Assembly (NCBI GenBank): GCA_001936135.1
Contig: CP012818.1
Location: 2,356,001-2,420,000 of the forward strand
Reading direction: 5' to 3'
DNA: 64,000 bases
From: Saccharomycopsis fibuligera x Saccharomycopsis cf. fibuligera
Taxonomy: Eukaryota; Ascomycota; Saccharomycetes; Ascoideales; Saccharomycopsidaceae
Part shown: positions 50,521-59,723 of the stretch, piece by piece
How the letters are laid out: the number at the start of each line of letters is the position of its first letter
How positions within the stretch are numbered: position 1 is the first letter of the stretch
Notes under the pieces: generated by a model
Database searches by the model: none
Seen by the model: only the letters and a program-made list of their open reading frames with translations
Told to the model about the DNA's origin: nothing
Made by a program: the position numbers and the translations under genes

Positions 50521-52260
50521 ATGCTGCCAAAATATCTCTATAGCACTGTTACCCATGTGCTAGTGGGACTTTTAGCTATTGCCATAGCCTTTGTGGTCGT
50601 ATTCTTCAATACCTTTTCTTGGACATCATCATCGTCATCGTCATCATCATTATCTCTTCTAGTCTCCAGTTTGTTGTCCCAATTACATCTTTTTAACTTC
50701 AATTTCAGTCACAATAGATGCAGCTACTTCCCGGCTTCGAAGCTAGTAAACTACCTAATAGAACAGCCAACTGCAGATCTTCATTTCCACATACCCATAT
50801 ATCTCACCAGCGACGATAGCTTCAATTTCCCTGACTTGGCTGAAGCCACTCAACTACAATTAGATTATGAACTTCTTAGACGTAACTTAACTATTGATTA
50901 TTCTTTTGAAATAATAAGCAATTGCAACAACCAATATTCAGATTACATTGAAAAATATAAACCATATGAAGTGAAGTATATAGTTGGGGACTCTCTAGGT
51001 ATATATACTGATCCTTTTGAGAGATTCGCTTTATTGTTTTTGGAAAGTCGAACTATTCAGTCTAATGATTTACCATTTTTCATTACTCAGACAATTATGT
51101 CGAATATATTTGGTGAAGAAATTGAAACAGTGCTGGGTCATGCTACTTTCAATGATGCCAATTCTTGTGATGCAATTTTTAGAACGAGTAGAGCCGTGGA
51201 GAAACTCATTAATAAAACTACTACTGCAAATGCCAATGATAATGATCCACTACCAATATTTCTCAATTTTGTGTTATTGTTAGATAACAAAGTGCTAAGT
51301 ATTGACTTGGGTATCAAAAATTTAATTGATAGCTATATTGATTCCCTTAATGCCCTATTTCAGGATTTATACAAATTTGAATTCAATTTCGTTTTAGAAA
51401 ATATTACTGATTATTTATCCAGTGATCAGGAACGCACTCAATCATTTCATCAAATCGATACTTTGACGAACGACATCAATAATGTGAATAAGCATATTAA
51501 CATTTCTTCAGCTACTTACATGTTGAATAAAAGTTACGGTGTGGTGCCTATTAATACTACCGAACCGTATAATCAAGATCCGGTTTCTAGTACGGATTTC
51601 ATTCATTATAACTTTTTGTTTAATGTGCTTTTCCCCAACCAGCCAAACAAAAACATCTTGCAAATCATTGATAATGATACAAGTCAGCCGGTAACAGTAT
51701 TTAAGAATGTGGTGGAAAAATCAGTGTGGATAAATGATATTGTGCAGGCTCATGATTTGAATGAAATTGGCGACGGTAACGAAGACTATAATGGTAGCAC
51801 TAACGATAGCTATAATACTACAAGTAACAGACAAGAATTTTATTTTATCGACCGCAACGATTTCAAAGATGCAATGGAGAGAACATTACGCCATTTTTAT
51901 ACCGTGCTTGCAATGCCAAAGCAAATTGAAACTAAAGCAGTGGTTAAGATGGACAGTTGGATAAGAATGTCATTAGTTAAAAATTTACAAAAAATCTCCG
52001 TTGGATTGCTGAAAGTAGAGGAGTTGTTGTTTGTGATGCTGGGTAGCAACATTAATAATGATAAGAAAGACACAAATGATAAGCCCATGCCAAGGGCAAC
52101 AGTTATGACTGAGTTACTTGAAATTGTCCAAGTGCGGCAAGATGCTGTTGGGTTAGTTAATAATAAGCAAGATGAAAAAATCGCTTTGAACAAGTTGATG
52201 AAGGCAAACGTGAGACTTAAACGAATGATTTCTTTTTTGCAAACAAAAGTAACAAACTGA
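50521..52260 (+). CDS. GPI17: GPI transamidase subunit Gpi17 (PIG-S family)
   Basis: 579 residues. An N-terminal membrane segment at residues ~11-32 (VLVGLLAIAIAFVVVFFNTF) is followed by a long lumenal domain with PIG-S features: HFHIPIYLTSDD, LDYELLRRNLTIDYSFEIISNC, YEVKYIVGDSLGIYTDPFERFALLFLESRTI, and later LAMPKQIETKAVVKMDSWIRMSLVKNLQKISVGLL. Gpi17 belongs to the ER complex (Gpi8, Gaa1, Gpi16, Gab1) that attaches GPI anchors to proteins. PIG-S proteins normally end with a second membrane helix; here the frame stops at MISFLQTKVTN and I find none, so the C-terminus may be truncated or truly different. Ser-rich TCA/TCG repeats follow the first membrane segment. Confidence 0.88.
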   Translation: MLPKYLYSTVTHVLVGLLAIAIAFVVVFFNTFSWTSSSSSSSSLSLLVSSLLSQLHLFNFNFSHNRCSYFPASKLVNYLIEQPTADLHFHIPIYLTSDDSFNFPDLAEATQLQLDYELLRRNLTIDYSFEIISNCNNQYSDYIEKYKPYEVKYIVGDSLGIYTDPFERFALLFLESRTIQSNDLPFFITQTIMSNIFGEEIETVLGHATFNDANSCDAIFRTSRAVEKLINKTTTANANDNDPLPIFLNFVLLLDNKVLSIDLGIKNLIDSYIDSLNALFQDLYKFEFNFVLENITDYLSSDQERTQSFHQIDTLTNDINNVNKHINISSATYMLNKSYGVVPINTTEPYNQDPVSSTDFIHYNFLFNVLFPNQPNKNILQIIDNDTSQPVTVFKNVVEKSVWINDIVQAHDLNEIGDGNEDYNGSTNDSYNTTSNRQEFYFIDRNDFKDAMERTLRHFYTVLAMPKQIETKAVVKMDSWIRMSLVKNLQKISVGLLKVEELLFVMLGSNINNDKKDTNDKPMPRATVMTELLEIVQVRQDAVGLVNNKQDEKIALNKLMKANVRLKRMISFLQTKVTN

Positions 52261-52972
52261 ACTCATTGAATTGAGTAGGCTCATAAGCTTTCAAAATTAT
52301 GTAAAATTATTTCTGATGATGCTGATTGGTTCATATTCTGGAGTAATAAGTCAAATATTTATAGGTTAAACTACATTGTTCATGTAAATTTCTTTTATTT
52401 AATTAATTGTATCATTATTTTGGAGATGGGTGAAGACATTTCTATGCAATATGATAATAAGATCCTTTAGCTTTATCTATAAAACATAGACTCAAACTAA
52501 TTCAGATGCAACGTGAGTAAGTTCTTTAGTGTGTTCGTGGCATGAATGTAAATATGCTCCTTGAGTGACTTTAACACTTAAATTTTCACAATAGATTTTT
52601 ATAGCCTTTTACTGTCATGTCTTTATTTAAATAGCTGGTTTAATTCAATAAAGGTTCTAATGCGAGCCCGTTTTTATTGCAGGGGAATGATTGTATACTT
52701 TTTTTTTTTTTTTTTTTTTTTTTTATTTGGAAAAATGAACATAGCTAGTGGTTTCTTCCTGGCATCTTCATACTGATCTTTTAAAATCATGCATTCATTG
52801 CATATTCAAACACTAGTGACCTTCTGAAATAGCTACTGTCACCATCATCGCCAGCATCATTAAAGCAAGCCGCATACTATCAATGAAAAAAAGTATTCTT
52901 ACATTTTGAACACAATGATTATACCAAAAATTTATAATATTGCAAACCTATTTACTTGCCAGTATCCCAAAT
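52261..52972. other. Convergent intergenic region GPI17 / CHP1
   Basis: 712 bp with a 26-nt T tract (52699-52724). No gene seen. Confidence 0.5.
52699..52724 (+). repeat. Poly(T) tract, 26 nt, 3' of GPI17
   Basis: T run on the sense strand, about 440 nt after the GPI17 stop. Confidence 0.9.
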
Positions 52973-53570
52973 TTATTTCTTGCTGTTTTGTTCAGCTATC
53001 CAATCATTAAGACCATACCTGTTTCTAGTAATTTCAAAAGCATAAAATTGTAATCTCAAAGCGAAAATGGTACCATCTTGATCATATTCATTTTTTGGGC
53101 TAATTCTCAACAATGTACCGAAATTATAATCATCGATCTTAGTTTCCCATTTCTTGCAAAATTTTCTCCATCTCTCCTTATTTTTGTGATTTTTCAATTC
53201 GTTTTCGTCAATGTGGTTAACGTAATCTTTTTCTAAAAATTCTGGAAAGTCAGCAATAAGGTCCTGGTATAATTCTTCATCATATTTGGTAAGCTTGAGC
53301 TTGGAGGCTGGGAATTTTGAGATCAAGTTCCAGTAAACTTCGGCCTGTTGCACTGCTTTAACGGCGAATTGCTTTTCGATCTGTTTGCAAACATTAATAT
53401 TAGTTATATTGTCTTGTATGCTTCAAAATAGTGTCCTCACTCAATTATTTTGCTAGATATTTCGTTCCGTAAAAGAAAGCATAAAAGTCCAAATAAATTT
53501 AGCGCCACAAAAACAAACTTACATCTTCAAGATTATCAGCTGTTTCAGCATTAAAGTTGTTCAAAGACAT
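52973..53570 (-). CDS. CHP1: eEF1A chaperone Chp1 (PBDC1/YPL225W family), one intron
   Basis: Coding parts are 53570-53523 (48 nt) and 53380-52973, giving 151 residues. The 142-nt intron starts GTAAGT (53522-53517) and ends CAG (53381), with an AACTAAT branch-like site 15-20 nt before the end. Splicing gives MSLNNFNAETADNLED-IEKQFAVKAVQQAEVYW, matching the family's N-terminus. Downstream motifs: ISKFPASKLKLTKYDEELYQDLIADFPEF, WRKFCKKWE, DDYNFGTLLR and LRLQFYAFEITRNRYGLNDW. The S. cerevisiae orthologue YPL225W (146 aa) has been shown to act on the ribosome as a dedicated chaperone for folding of nascent eEF1A. Starting from an internal Met would lose the first ~25 residues. Confidence 0.93.
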
Positions 53571-55074
53571 GGCTAATGCAGTTGTTTTAGTATACGTGTT
53601 ATGGTAAAAGCTCACTCTTCATTTAAAAACTTTGTCGCCCTCTGACATCAATTTTTTTTTTTATTTTTTTCGACTTTTCCATAATCGGCATCATTCAAAC
53701 TGCAGAGCTCATCTCAATATTATGTTATGTGCCCCGTTCCATATATATTTCTTCACTTAAGCGAACAGAGATTGTGACATAATTTTCAAATATGTTCGAT
53801 TATTTCCAAAAGATGTATCAAAGCTGGATCAAAAAAGTCGGAAGGCTCTGTTGTGGCGTCTTAGTGTTGAAAAGGATATCCATCCTGTATGTTGCCGAGA
53901 ACGTAGAAAGAGAGTTAGGATGGTGTTTTTCGAAGAAAAATGCTTCAAAGCTCCAGTATATGATGCAGTGACTGAGTTTTGTAATACCGTTTTTCTATTG
54001 AATGATACTGTTCAAATACCTTTAACGATAGCATTTGCTATTATTGTTGACTGTATATTGTTAGAATATTACTTGGAAAGATCTGACTGTTGCTTTATGG
54101 GCGCAGTTGAGATACAGGTTTCTTAACAAACGTTTCTAAATTCCATGTCGTGCGTTACCAAAATAATATTATTAGAGTTAACCGGACGGGGTCAGTACAA
54201 TTTACGAGACAGCTATGAGAATGTACTCAGTTTAACAAAAGGAATATTATTGTAAATATTACTTGCCGTTATTGTCGTTCAATCTCATTTCGAATGTTCC
54301 CGGTCAAGTTTGCAAGCTTCTGAGATTCTCCAATATGAACTTTGTCATTTATCATTGACGGGTCCTAAGTTATGGTAAAATCAGTGCCCAAACTTGCGGC
54401 TCTGCAATAGAACTTTTTTTTTCTCAAAAGGCAGGTTTTACTGTAACCGAGTTTCGGCTTTTGAATCAAGCATTTAGTCTGAATGCACATGCTACTGATG
54501 GAAATATAGCGTATTTTGACCTTCGGAGTAGGAAGATGTTATATATAGCTGCGACTGTGTCGTCTTCTCATTCATTTCAGTACATAAAAGCATAATGGTA
54601 GGCACCATCCCTTGGAATTTTTAGGACCCATAAAAGCCATTAAGCTTTGCCATATTATTTCAGCAAATGATATTCCATGGGCTACTGCACTAGGGGCTGA
54701 TCTTCTCAGTAAACAAATTTTGTTTTTTGGTGAAACAAATAATATCTGCACTAGAATGCATCTGTAGGTGCCTTATGAGGAGGTCTGATGCAAGAGTTGT
54801 CAATATCGAGATGGGAAACCCACCACGCAGTTACACATGGCATGAGCAAAAGCCGTTAGAAAGGGTAGTTTGAACTTAGAACTTATGGGAAAGCTTTGAT
54901 CTAGTCTCTTTAGATTTTGGGATATAAAGGTTTAGTCTATTCCTTCAATTTGGAAGAAAAAATTGAAAGGTTCTGAGCATTTGAATAAGAGAAAGCATCA
55001 GTTTTCCTCATCTTTTTTAAGAATTTTATTAAAACTTTCAACATAAAGCTATATTAGAAAAAAACTATATGTAA
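53571..55074. other. 1.5 kb region upstream of the RNase T2-like gene
   Basis: No gene supported. Small frames are present: about 59 codons from ATG 53792, and a 91-codon frame at 53851-54126 without an ATG start. Fragments with runs of sense codons (for example 54480-54590 and 54805-54875) are broken by stops and could be decayed coding sequence. The part near 55020-55074 is the presumed 5' leader of the next gene. Confidence 0.4.
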
Positions 55075-56313
55075 TTGTTACTTCAAATTCAACTTTTTTT
55101 TGCAATCGCAATCCTTGTTTCTGCTGCCCCAGTGAAGAACGCTGGAGCACGACCAGCTACAGGTTCATCTACTGGGAAGCTTGTGAGAGCCACTACTGCT
55201 GCTTGTCAAAAAGAAACCAACAATAGAATTGTGTTGGCTCAACATTACTTGCCTCAAATAGAAAGCAGTACATGGTTATTGCATGGTGTTTGGGGCGACA
55301 AGAACACAGCAACAACGTTTACAAGTAAACTGGCCGGTTATTCCAAAGTTGAAGTCAGCAGGTATGTTCCTACTTCGATCAAAAAACTTTGGCGCAAAGA
55401 TTACGTTTCTGAGGCTAGTAACCAAATTGTGACCAAGTCAGCTAAAACAGTTGATGATGCTGATTTGTGGTACCACGAAGTTGATAAACATATTGGTGAT
55501 TTTTCCTCGCTTGACAAATCATGTTATGTTAATTCAAAAACCCAAACTTCTTCCCTAAAGAGAGATTTCAATGATCAGGGAAACACTAAACCAAAGGAGA
55601 GTTTTTGGAAGAGAACTTTAAAATTAAGTTTGCTTGGAAAAATCATCGGTAACAGCAACAGCAAAAAATCAAAATCTTCAGGCTCTACAGCTAAGTCTAG
55701 TAAAACAACAACGTCCACTGAATCTACTATCAGTGCCAGTACAACGACAAAGTCTTCGGAGTCTGCAATTAAATCTAGTGCAACAGAAACTAGCTCTGCA
55801 GTTGCTACTTCCGCCGCCGCTTCCTCACCAGCCGTCGTTACGGAGGAGAAAGTTAAAGAAAGAAGACTTCAAGACTATATTCAGGGCATTGAAAAAGTTG
55901 GTTTCATCAACACCGCAGGTTCATATACTCCAAGATTTAACATTTACAACACTTTAAAGAAAAACAAAATTATTCCAGGTAATTGGTATCCTGAAAGTTT
56001 AATAACTGGTGCATTCAGATCAACTTCTGGCTCAACTTACGCTAGAGCAATTTGCAGAAAGGTTTCCAGTGGTCAATCCAAAAATAATTACTTAAGAGAG
56101 ATTAACTTATATTTAACTATCAATGGGATAATATCTAACGGGAAGAGTATTAGTGCTGGTAGTATCCCTAAAGATTCTTCATACCAAGGAAAGTGTGCAA
56201 GTACTTGCGTTTGTTATCCAACTGTGAAAGATGGAAAAGATGTCTGCACTGGGCGTCATTCTGCTTGTGCGTCTGATTCTAAAGCATCAACCTTGTATCC
56301 AATCTCAACCTAA
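55075..56313 (+). CDS. Secreted ribonuclease T2-like protein, no usable ATG start
   Basis: The open frame begins after a stop at 55072-55074. The only nearby ATG (55069) is followed at once by that TAA, so the frame starts with TTG 55075 or is a broken gene. The first ~19 residues are a strong signal peptide (QIQLFFAIAILVSAAP). RNase T2 active-site motifs are intact: CAS I as STWLLHGVWGD (His70) and CAS II as LWYHEVDKHIG (His134, Glu135, Lys138, His139). A Ser/Thr-rich insert of ~110 residues (about 160-265) follows. Then comes the second half of the fold (YIQGIEKVGFI, YTPRFNIYNTLKKNKIIPG, ICRK, LREINLYL) and a Cys-rich tail. T2 enzymes cleave RNA to 2',3'-cyclic ends in vacuoles or outside the cell (S. 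cerevisiae Rny1). The body has no stop over 412 codons. Confidence 0.8.
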   Translation: MLLQIQLFFAIAILVSAAPVKNAGARPATGSSTGKLVRATTAACQKETNNRIVLAQHYLPQIESSTWLLHGVWGDKNTATTFTSKLAGYSKVEVSRYVPTSIKKLWRKDYVSEASNQIVTKSAKTVDDADLWYHEVDKHIGDFSSLDKSCYVNSKTQTSSLKRDFNDQGNTKPKESFWKRTLKLSLLGKIIGNSNSKKSKSSGSTAKSSKTTTSTESTISASTTTKSSESAIKSSATETSSAVATSAAASSPAVVTEEKVKERRLQDYIQGIEKVGFINTAGSYTPRFNIYNTLKKNKIIPGNWYPESLITGAFRSTSGSTYARAICRKVSSGQSKNNYLREINLYLTINGIISNGKSISAGSIPKDSSYQGKCASTCVCYPTVKDGKDVCTGRHSACASDSKASTLYPIST

Positions 56314-56451
56314 ATTAATGGATGTCTGGCTTTTGTCATGTTTGTCAAATACTTTTTCTAGATTCTAGGTGTATTCCTAGATATATAACATTATTTTTTA
56401 TTTTTATGCTTTATTTTGATTTTCTATCGAGGTTTTTTGATTTTTCTATCG

Positions 56452-56492
<41 letters not shown>

Positions 56493-57204
56493 ATCATCAT
56501 TTATTGTTCTTGTTTTTATTATATGATAGAATATACCATTTATTTTGAGTACTATTTCATGCGCTGTAAAACTGAAACGCCTCGTGCATAAAGATCCAAG
56601 GTTCTGTTACATCCATTTGAGCGTCAGTTTTCTTTTGTTGTCCCTTGATTGCAATAGTATTGGTGATGATTTGCAACGTAATGCCGTTCTATTGTATGTG
56701 TGTGTACGTGCGTGTTTTAGCCTTGGGACATGTTTTCCTGAAGGTTCATCAAAAATCTAAAAGTTACAATAAACATTCTTCTAATTCTGTAAATAGACTT
56801 TGATATTGCCGGAACAGAGTGAACTCTGAAGTATAGCAGTAGCAAGAGACTGCTATATATTATATATGAAAGAGCTATTGATTTTGAGTTTAACCATATG
56901 TTTAAAAGTGTACCCAGAATAATATACGCATATTAGTGTCCTATTTGGGCAATTGAAGTGGTTTTGCTATAAGCTGCAAGAAAAGGTTCCGATAACCTTC
57001 TGTATGTAATAAAAAGTATCAACATTTGAATCTATATGAATGAATAAAGAAAAGTAAATGTAGATGTCTACAATGATTCATTTTACAGAGGTCTTGTTGA
57101 TGCCATTGTGCTGTTTATTTATCGCTTTGTTTATTCATCAGATTGTCGAATTAGTTGATTATATACCCTGGATAAGGAGGTAAAGAGTGGCTAAGTGAAA
57201 ACGC
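56314..57204. other. Convergent intergenic region, RNase T2-like / GRS1
   Basis: 891 bp with a 39-nt T tract (56453-56491). Short ORFs only. No gene or RNA recognised. Confidence 0.5.
56453..56491 (+). repeat. Poly(T) tract, 39 nt, 3' of the RNase T2-like gene
   Basis: Second longest homopolymer in the window, 140 nt after the stop, on the sense strand. Confidence 0.9.
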
Positions 57205-59172
57205 TTACTCAGCTTGACCTTCAAAGACAGCCAAATCCTTAGTAGCAGATTCCCAAGAAGCACCACTGTAAGTAATTTGTTTAACTGCTTCAATGATTTG
57301 TTCGGTAGTACCTCTGACTTGCTTAGTAGAATCTCTTTCTCTCAAAGTAATAGTATTATCTTTGACAGAGTCAAAGTCAATAGTGATACCAAATGGAGTG
57401 CCTAATTCATCATTTCTTGCGTACCTTTTACCAATTGAAGCAGATGAGTCATCTACCTTGAATGGGATTTGTTGAGTACGCAAGCTTCTGCTGATTTGCT
57501 TAATCAATGGTTGGAATTGTTCATTGTTGGACAATGGAACTAAAAGCACTTTAGTTGGAGCAACAATTGGTTTGAAAGAAAGCACAGACTTAGCATTGTC
57601 ATCTTCTCTAATATAGAAAGAATGCTCAAAGATTGCGTAAATGATTCTACCCAACCCAAACGATGGTTCGATAACAGACGGAATGTATTCTCGAACGTGT
57701 TCTTTTCTAGTGACTTGTTGAATGTTGATAAAATTTTTGTCCAATTCAATATCTTCATCAATACCATCAACTCTGAATTTGATATTACCAGAAGATTCCA
57801 AATTTTTGGCAAATTTTTCCAAAGTGACTTGATCCAAAGAAACTAAGTGTTTTTCCACAATGCCGGCATTCTTTCTGAATTTTGGTCCGAATTTCTTCTT
57901 GGCGATTTCAATTTCATATTTGGTAACTTCCACTGGTTCAGCCAACTTTTCTCTAACAACAAGCTTTTCATTAGTTCTCTTGGAGTGCACAGTCAAATCG
58001 TAAGCGGATCTGTCAGCACAACCAACACATTCAATCCAACCGTAAGAGGTCAACAATTCAGCATCCCAACAGTCTTGGGCATAATGAGCCATTTCGTTGG
58101 CCATATGTTGTCTAAATCTTAGCTTGGTTGGATCAACACCAATTTTGGTCAAGAATAAGTAGATTCTACCGATGAAGTAACCCAAAGTTTGGTTGTCAAT
58201 GATTTTGTCCTTGACAGCATTTTCAATAGTGTCAACAATTGGCACAGTAGAACCTTCTTGTTGGACACCTCTTGGCAAGAAACTCAATTTTACGTCTTTA
58301 ACTTCATCAAATCTTTCATGATCTTTATTCAAAGGGTCAACAAAATGTTCAATTTCAGCCATCAAGAATTCACGAACTCTTAGCAAACCTGATCTTGGAC
58401 TGATTTCGTTTCTGAAGGATTTGCCGATACTGGCAGAAGCAAATGGAACTTTCAAGTTGTTGTAATCGTATAACTTGTTGAAGTTCAAAAATTGACCTTG
58501 AGCTGTTTCTGGTCTCAAGTAACCTTTTAAGTTACCTGCAGGACCAATAGCAGTTTCAAACATCAAGTTGAAAGCCTTAGGAGGGTTCAATGGTTCATTG
58601 GTGACAGGGTTACCAATATTGTATTTGACAAGAAGTTCAGTCAAACCTTGGCCGTCATAACCATCGATCTTAGCAAGAACTTGCTCGTATTCTTCAACGG
58701 TAGCATCATCTAACTTGACAGCTTTGATTTCCTTAACCTTCTTCTTCTTCTTCTTTTCTTGAGCTTCTTTTTCAGCATCTGCGTTAGCATCGTTAACTAA
58801 CCCTCTAGCTTCTTTGTCACCTTTCAATCTAGCTTCGAGGACTTCTTCCACCAAGTGGTCGGCTCTGAAGATTTCCCCTGTTTTTGGGTCAGTGCACATC
58901 CAGTCAGAGAATTTGTCAACATGCCCAGAGGTCTTGAAAACTTCATATGGAGTCAACATACTAGTATCAACTTCAAGCATGTCTTCTTCCAAAATGAAAT
59001 GTTTTCTCCAAACATCGATAATGTTGTTTTGGAAAGCACAACCTGGTGGGCCATAATCGTACAAACCAGAAACCCCACCATAAATTTCAAAAGCAGGGGC
59101 AAAAAAGAATCTTCTCTTCAACACAGACTCAAGCTGTTCTCTAGAGAATGGGACAGTGCTTTTGGAGGACAT
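57205..59172 (-). CDS. GRS1: Glycyl-tRNA synthetase (cytosolic form from ATG)
   Basis: 655 residues from the ATG at 59172 (MSSKSTVPFSREQLESVLKR). Class II eukaryotic GlyRS features: FFFAPAFEIYGGVSGLYDYGPPGCA, WRKHFILEEDMLEVDTSML, SGHVDKFSDWM, a Lys-rich insert (KKKKKKVKEIKA), GYLRPETAQGQFLNF, SFRNEISPRSGLLRVREF, VGCADRSAYDLTVHS, IEPSFGLGRIIYAIFEHSFY, and a C-terminal anticodon-binding domain. It charges tRNA-Gly. In S. cerevisiae one GRS1 gene makes both cytosolic (AUG) and mitochondrial (upstream UUG) enzymes. Here the same frame continues upstream with mitochondrial-type composition and no ATG, so a similar dual use is likely. The gene shares a divergent promoter with the plus-strand gene at 59724. 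Confidence 0.97.
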   Translation of the reverse strand: MSSKSTVPFSREQLESVLKRRFFFAPAFEIYGGVSGLYDYGPPGCAFQNNIIDVWRKHFILEEDMLEVDTSMLTPYEVFKTSGHVDKFSDWMCTDPKTGEIFRADHLVEEVLEARLKGDKEARGLVNDANADAEKEAQEKKKKKKVKEIKAVKLDDATVEEYEQVLAKIDGYDGQGLTELLVKYNIGNPVTNEPLNPPKAFNLMFETAIGPAGNLKGYLRPETAQGQFLNFNKLYDYNNLKVPFASASIGKSFRNEISPRSGLLRVREFLMAEIEHFVDPLNKDHERFDEVKDVKLSFLPRGVQQEGSTVPIVDTIENAVKDKIIDNQTLGYFIGRIYLFLTKIGVDPTKLRFRQHMANEMAHYAQDCWDAELLTSYGWIECVGCADRSAYDLTVHSKRTNEKLVVREKLAEPVEVTKYEIEIAKKKFGPKFRKNAGIVEKHLVSLDQVTLEKFAKNLESSGNIKFRVDGIDEDIELDKNFINIQQVTRKEHVREYIPSVIEPSFGLGRIIYAIFEHSFYIREDDNAKSVLSFKPIVAPTKVLLVPLSNNEQFQPLIKQISRSLRTQQIPFKVDDSSASIGKRYARNDELGTPFGITIDFDSVKDNTITLRERDSTKQVRGTTEQIIEAVKQITYSGASWESATKDLAVFEGQAE

Positions 59173-59361
59173 GATAAGAGTCTGCAGTTTAAACTTGCTA
59201 TTATTTTTCTGCTTAGTGAACGGCTTTGCTTTATTAGTGATAGCAGTAGTGCTGAAATAGTTGGTACTGCTGGTATGAGTTGTTGCTGTTGCTGTTTCGG
59301 TTACTGTAGTGGACAAGAATGGGATAGTTCTTGTGCTTGTTCTTCGTAAAGCGGAAGACAA
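59173..59361 (-). other. GRS1: N-terminal mitochondrial leader of GRS1, non-ATG start
   Basis: In frame with GRS1 from TTG 59361: 63 residues rich in Ser, Thr, Arg with few acids (SALRRTSTRTIPFLSTT...), as in mitochondrial presequences. The frame is open further to a TAG about 75 nt upstream, also with Ser/Leu/Pro composition (FFKILVPTPLSPLYL) but no ATG. TTG 59361, CTG and ACG are candidate near-cognate starts. The known UUG start in S. cerevisiae GRS1 makes TTG the first choice. Confidence 0.7.
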
Positions 59362-59723
59362 ATACAGTGGAGAGAGCGGCGTTGGGACGAGTATCTTGAA
59401 AAATTGATTTCTCTGTCTTAGGGCGAGTAGCTACCACAACGTAGATGAGTCAATTGCGAGTTTTTGGCTGAGAAGTGGGGAGGCTGATTGTGCATTGCGA
59501 TCAGAATTTTTTTGTAATTTTTTTAATTTATTTTTGTTTCCGTTTTTTTCTGAGCATTTCGTCGAACATCATAACATCGTGTCACGTGGTTTGATATTTC
59601 AAGGACGGTCGCCGCCATAGTTAAGTGACTACATAGTGATACATTAGAAGCCATGAACAACTATAGACTAACAGCAACCATAACCACAACGGGAGGCATC
59701 ATTCTTCAGCAGCAGACTATCAA
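59362..59723. promoter_or_regulatory. Divergent promoter region GRS1 / unnamed gene
   Basis: 362 bp (552 bp from the GRS1 ATG). It contains a T-rich segment at 59500-59550 and a CACGTG E-box (59583-59588). Confidence 0.5.
59583..59588. promoter_or_regulatory. CACGTG site in GRS1 promoter
   Basis: TCACGTGG context, 136 nt upstream of the plus-strand ATG and about 410 nt upstream of the GRS1 ATG. Third CACGTG in a promoter of this window. Candidate Cbf1-type site. Confidence 0.4.

Noticed and set aside
52253-52376. +1 frame after the GPI17 stop encodes a partly hydrophobic stretch
   Set aside because: It could have been a lost second membrane helix, but this frame has a TAA directly before it at 52250 and shows no Gpi17-like residues.
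53792-53971. 59-codon ATG frame (MFDYFQKMYQSW...)
   Set aside because: Short, no homology recognised, no supporting context; chance cannot be excluded.
53851-54126. 91-codon frame with Cys and a hydrophobic stretch
   Set aside because: It has no ATG start, no recognised similarity, and lies in a region with several broken frames.
55075-55135. Possible intron removing the ATG-TAA problem in the RNase T2-like gene
   Set aside because: An acceptor-like CCCCAG exists near 55131, but using it would delete a well-formed signal peptide, and no upstream donor with a branch site was evident.
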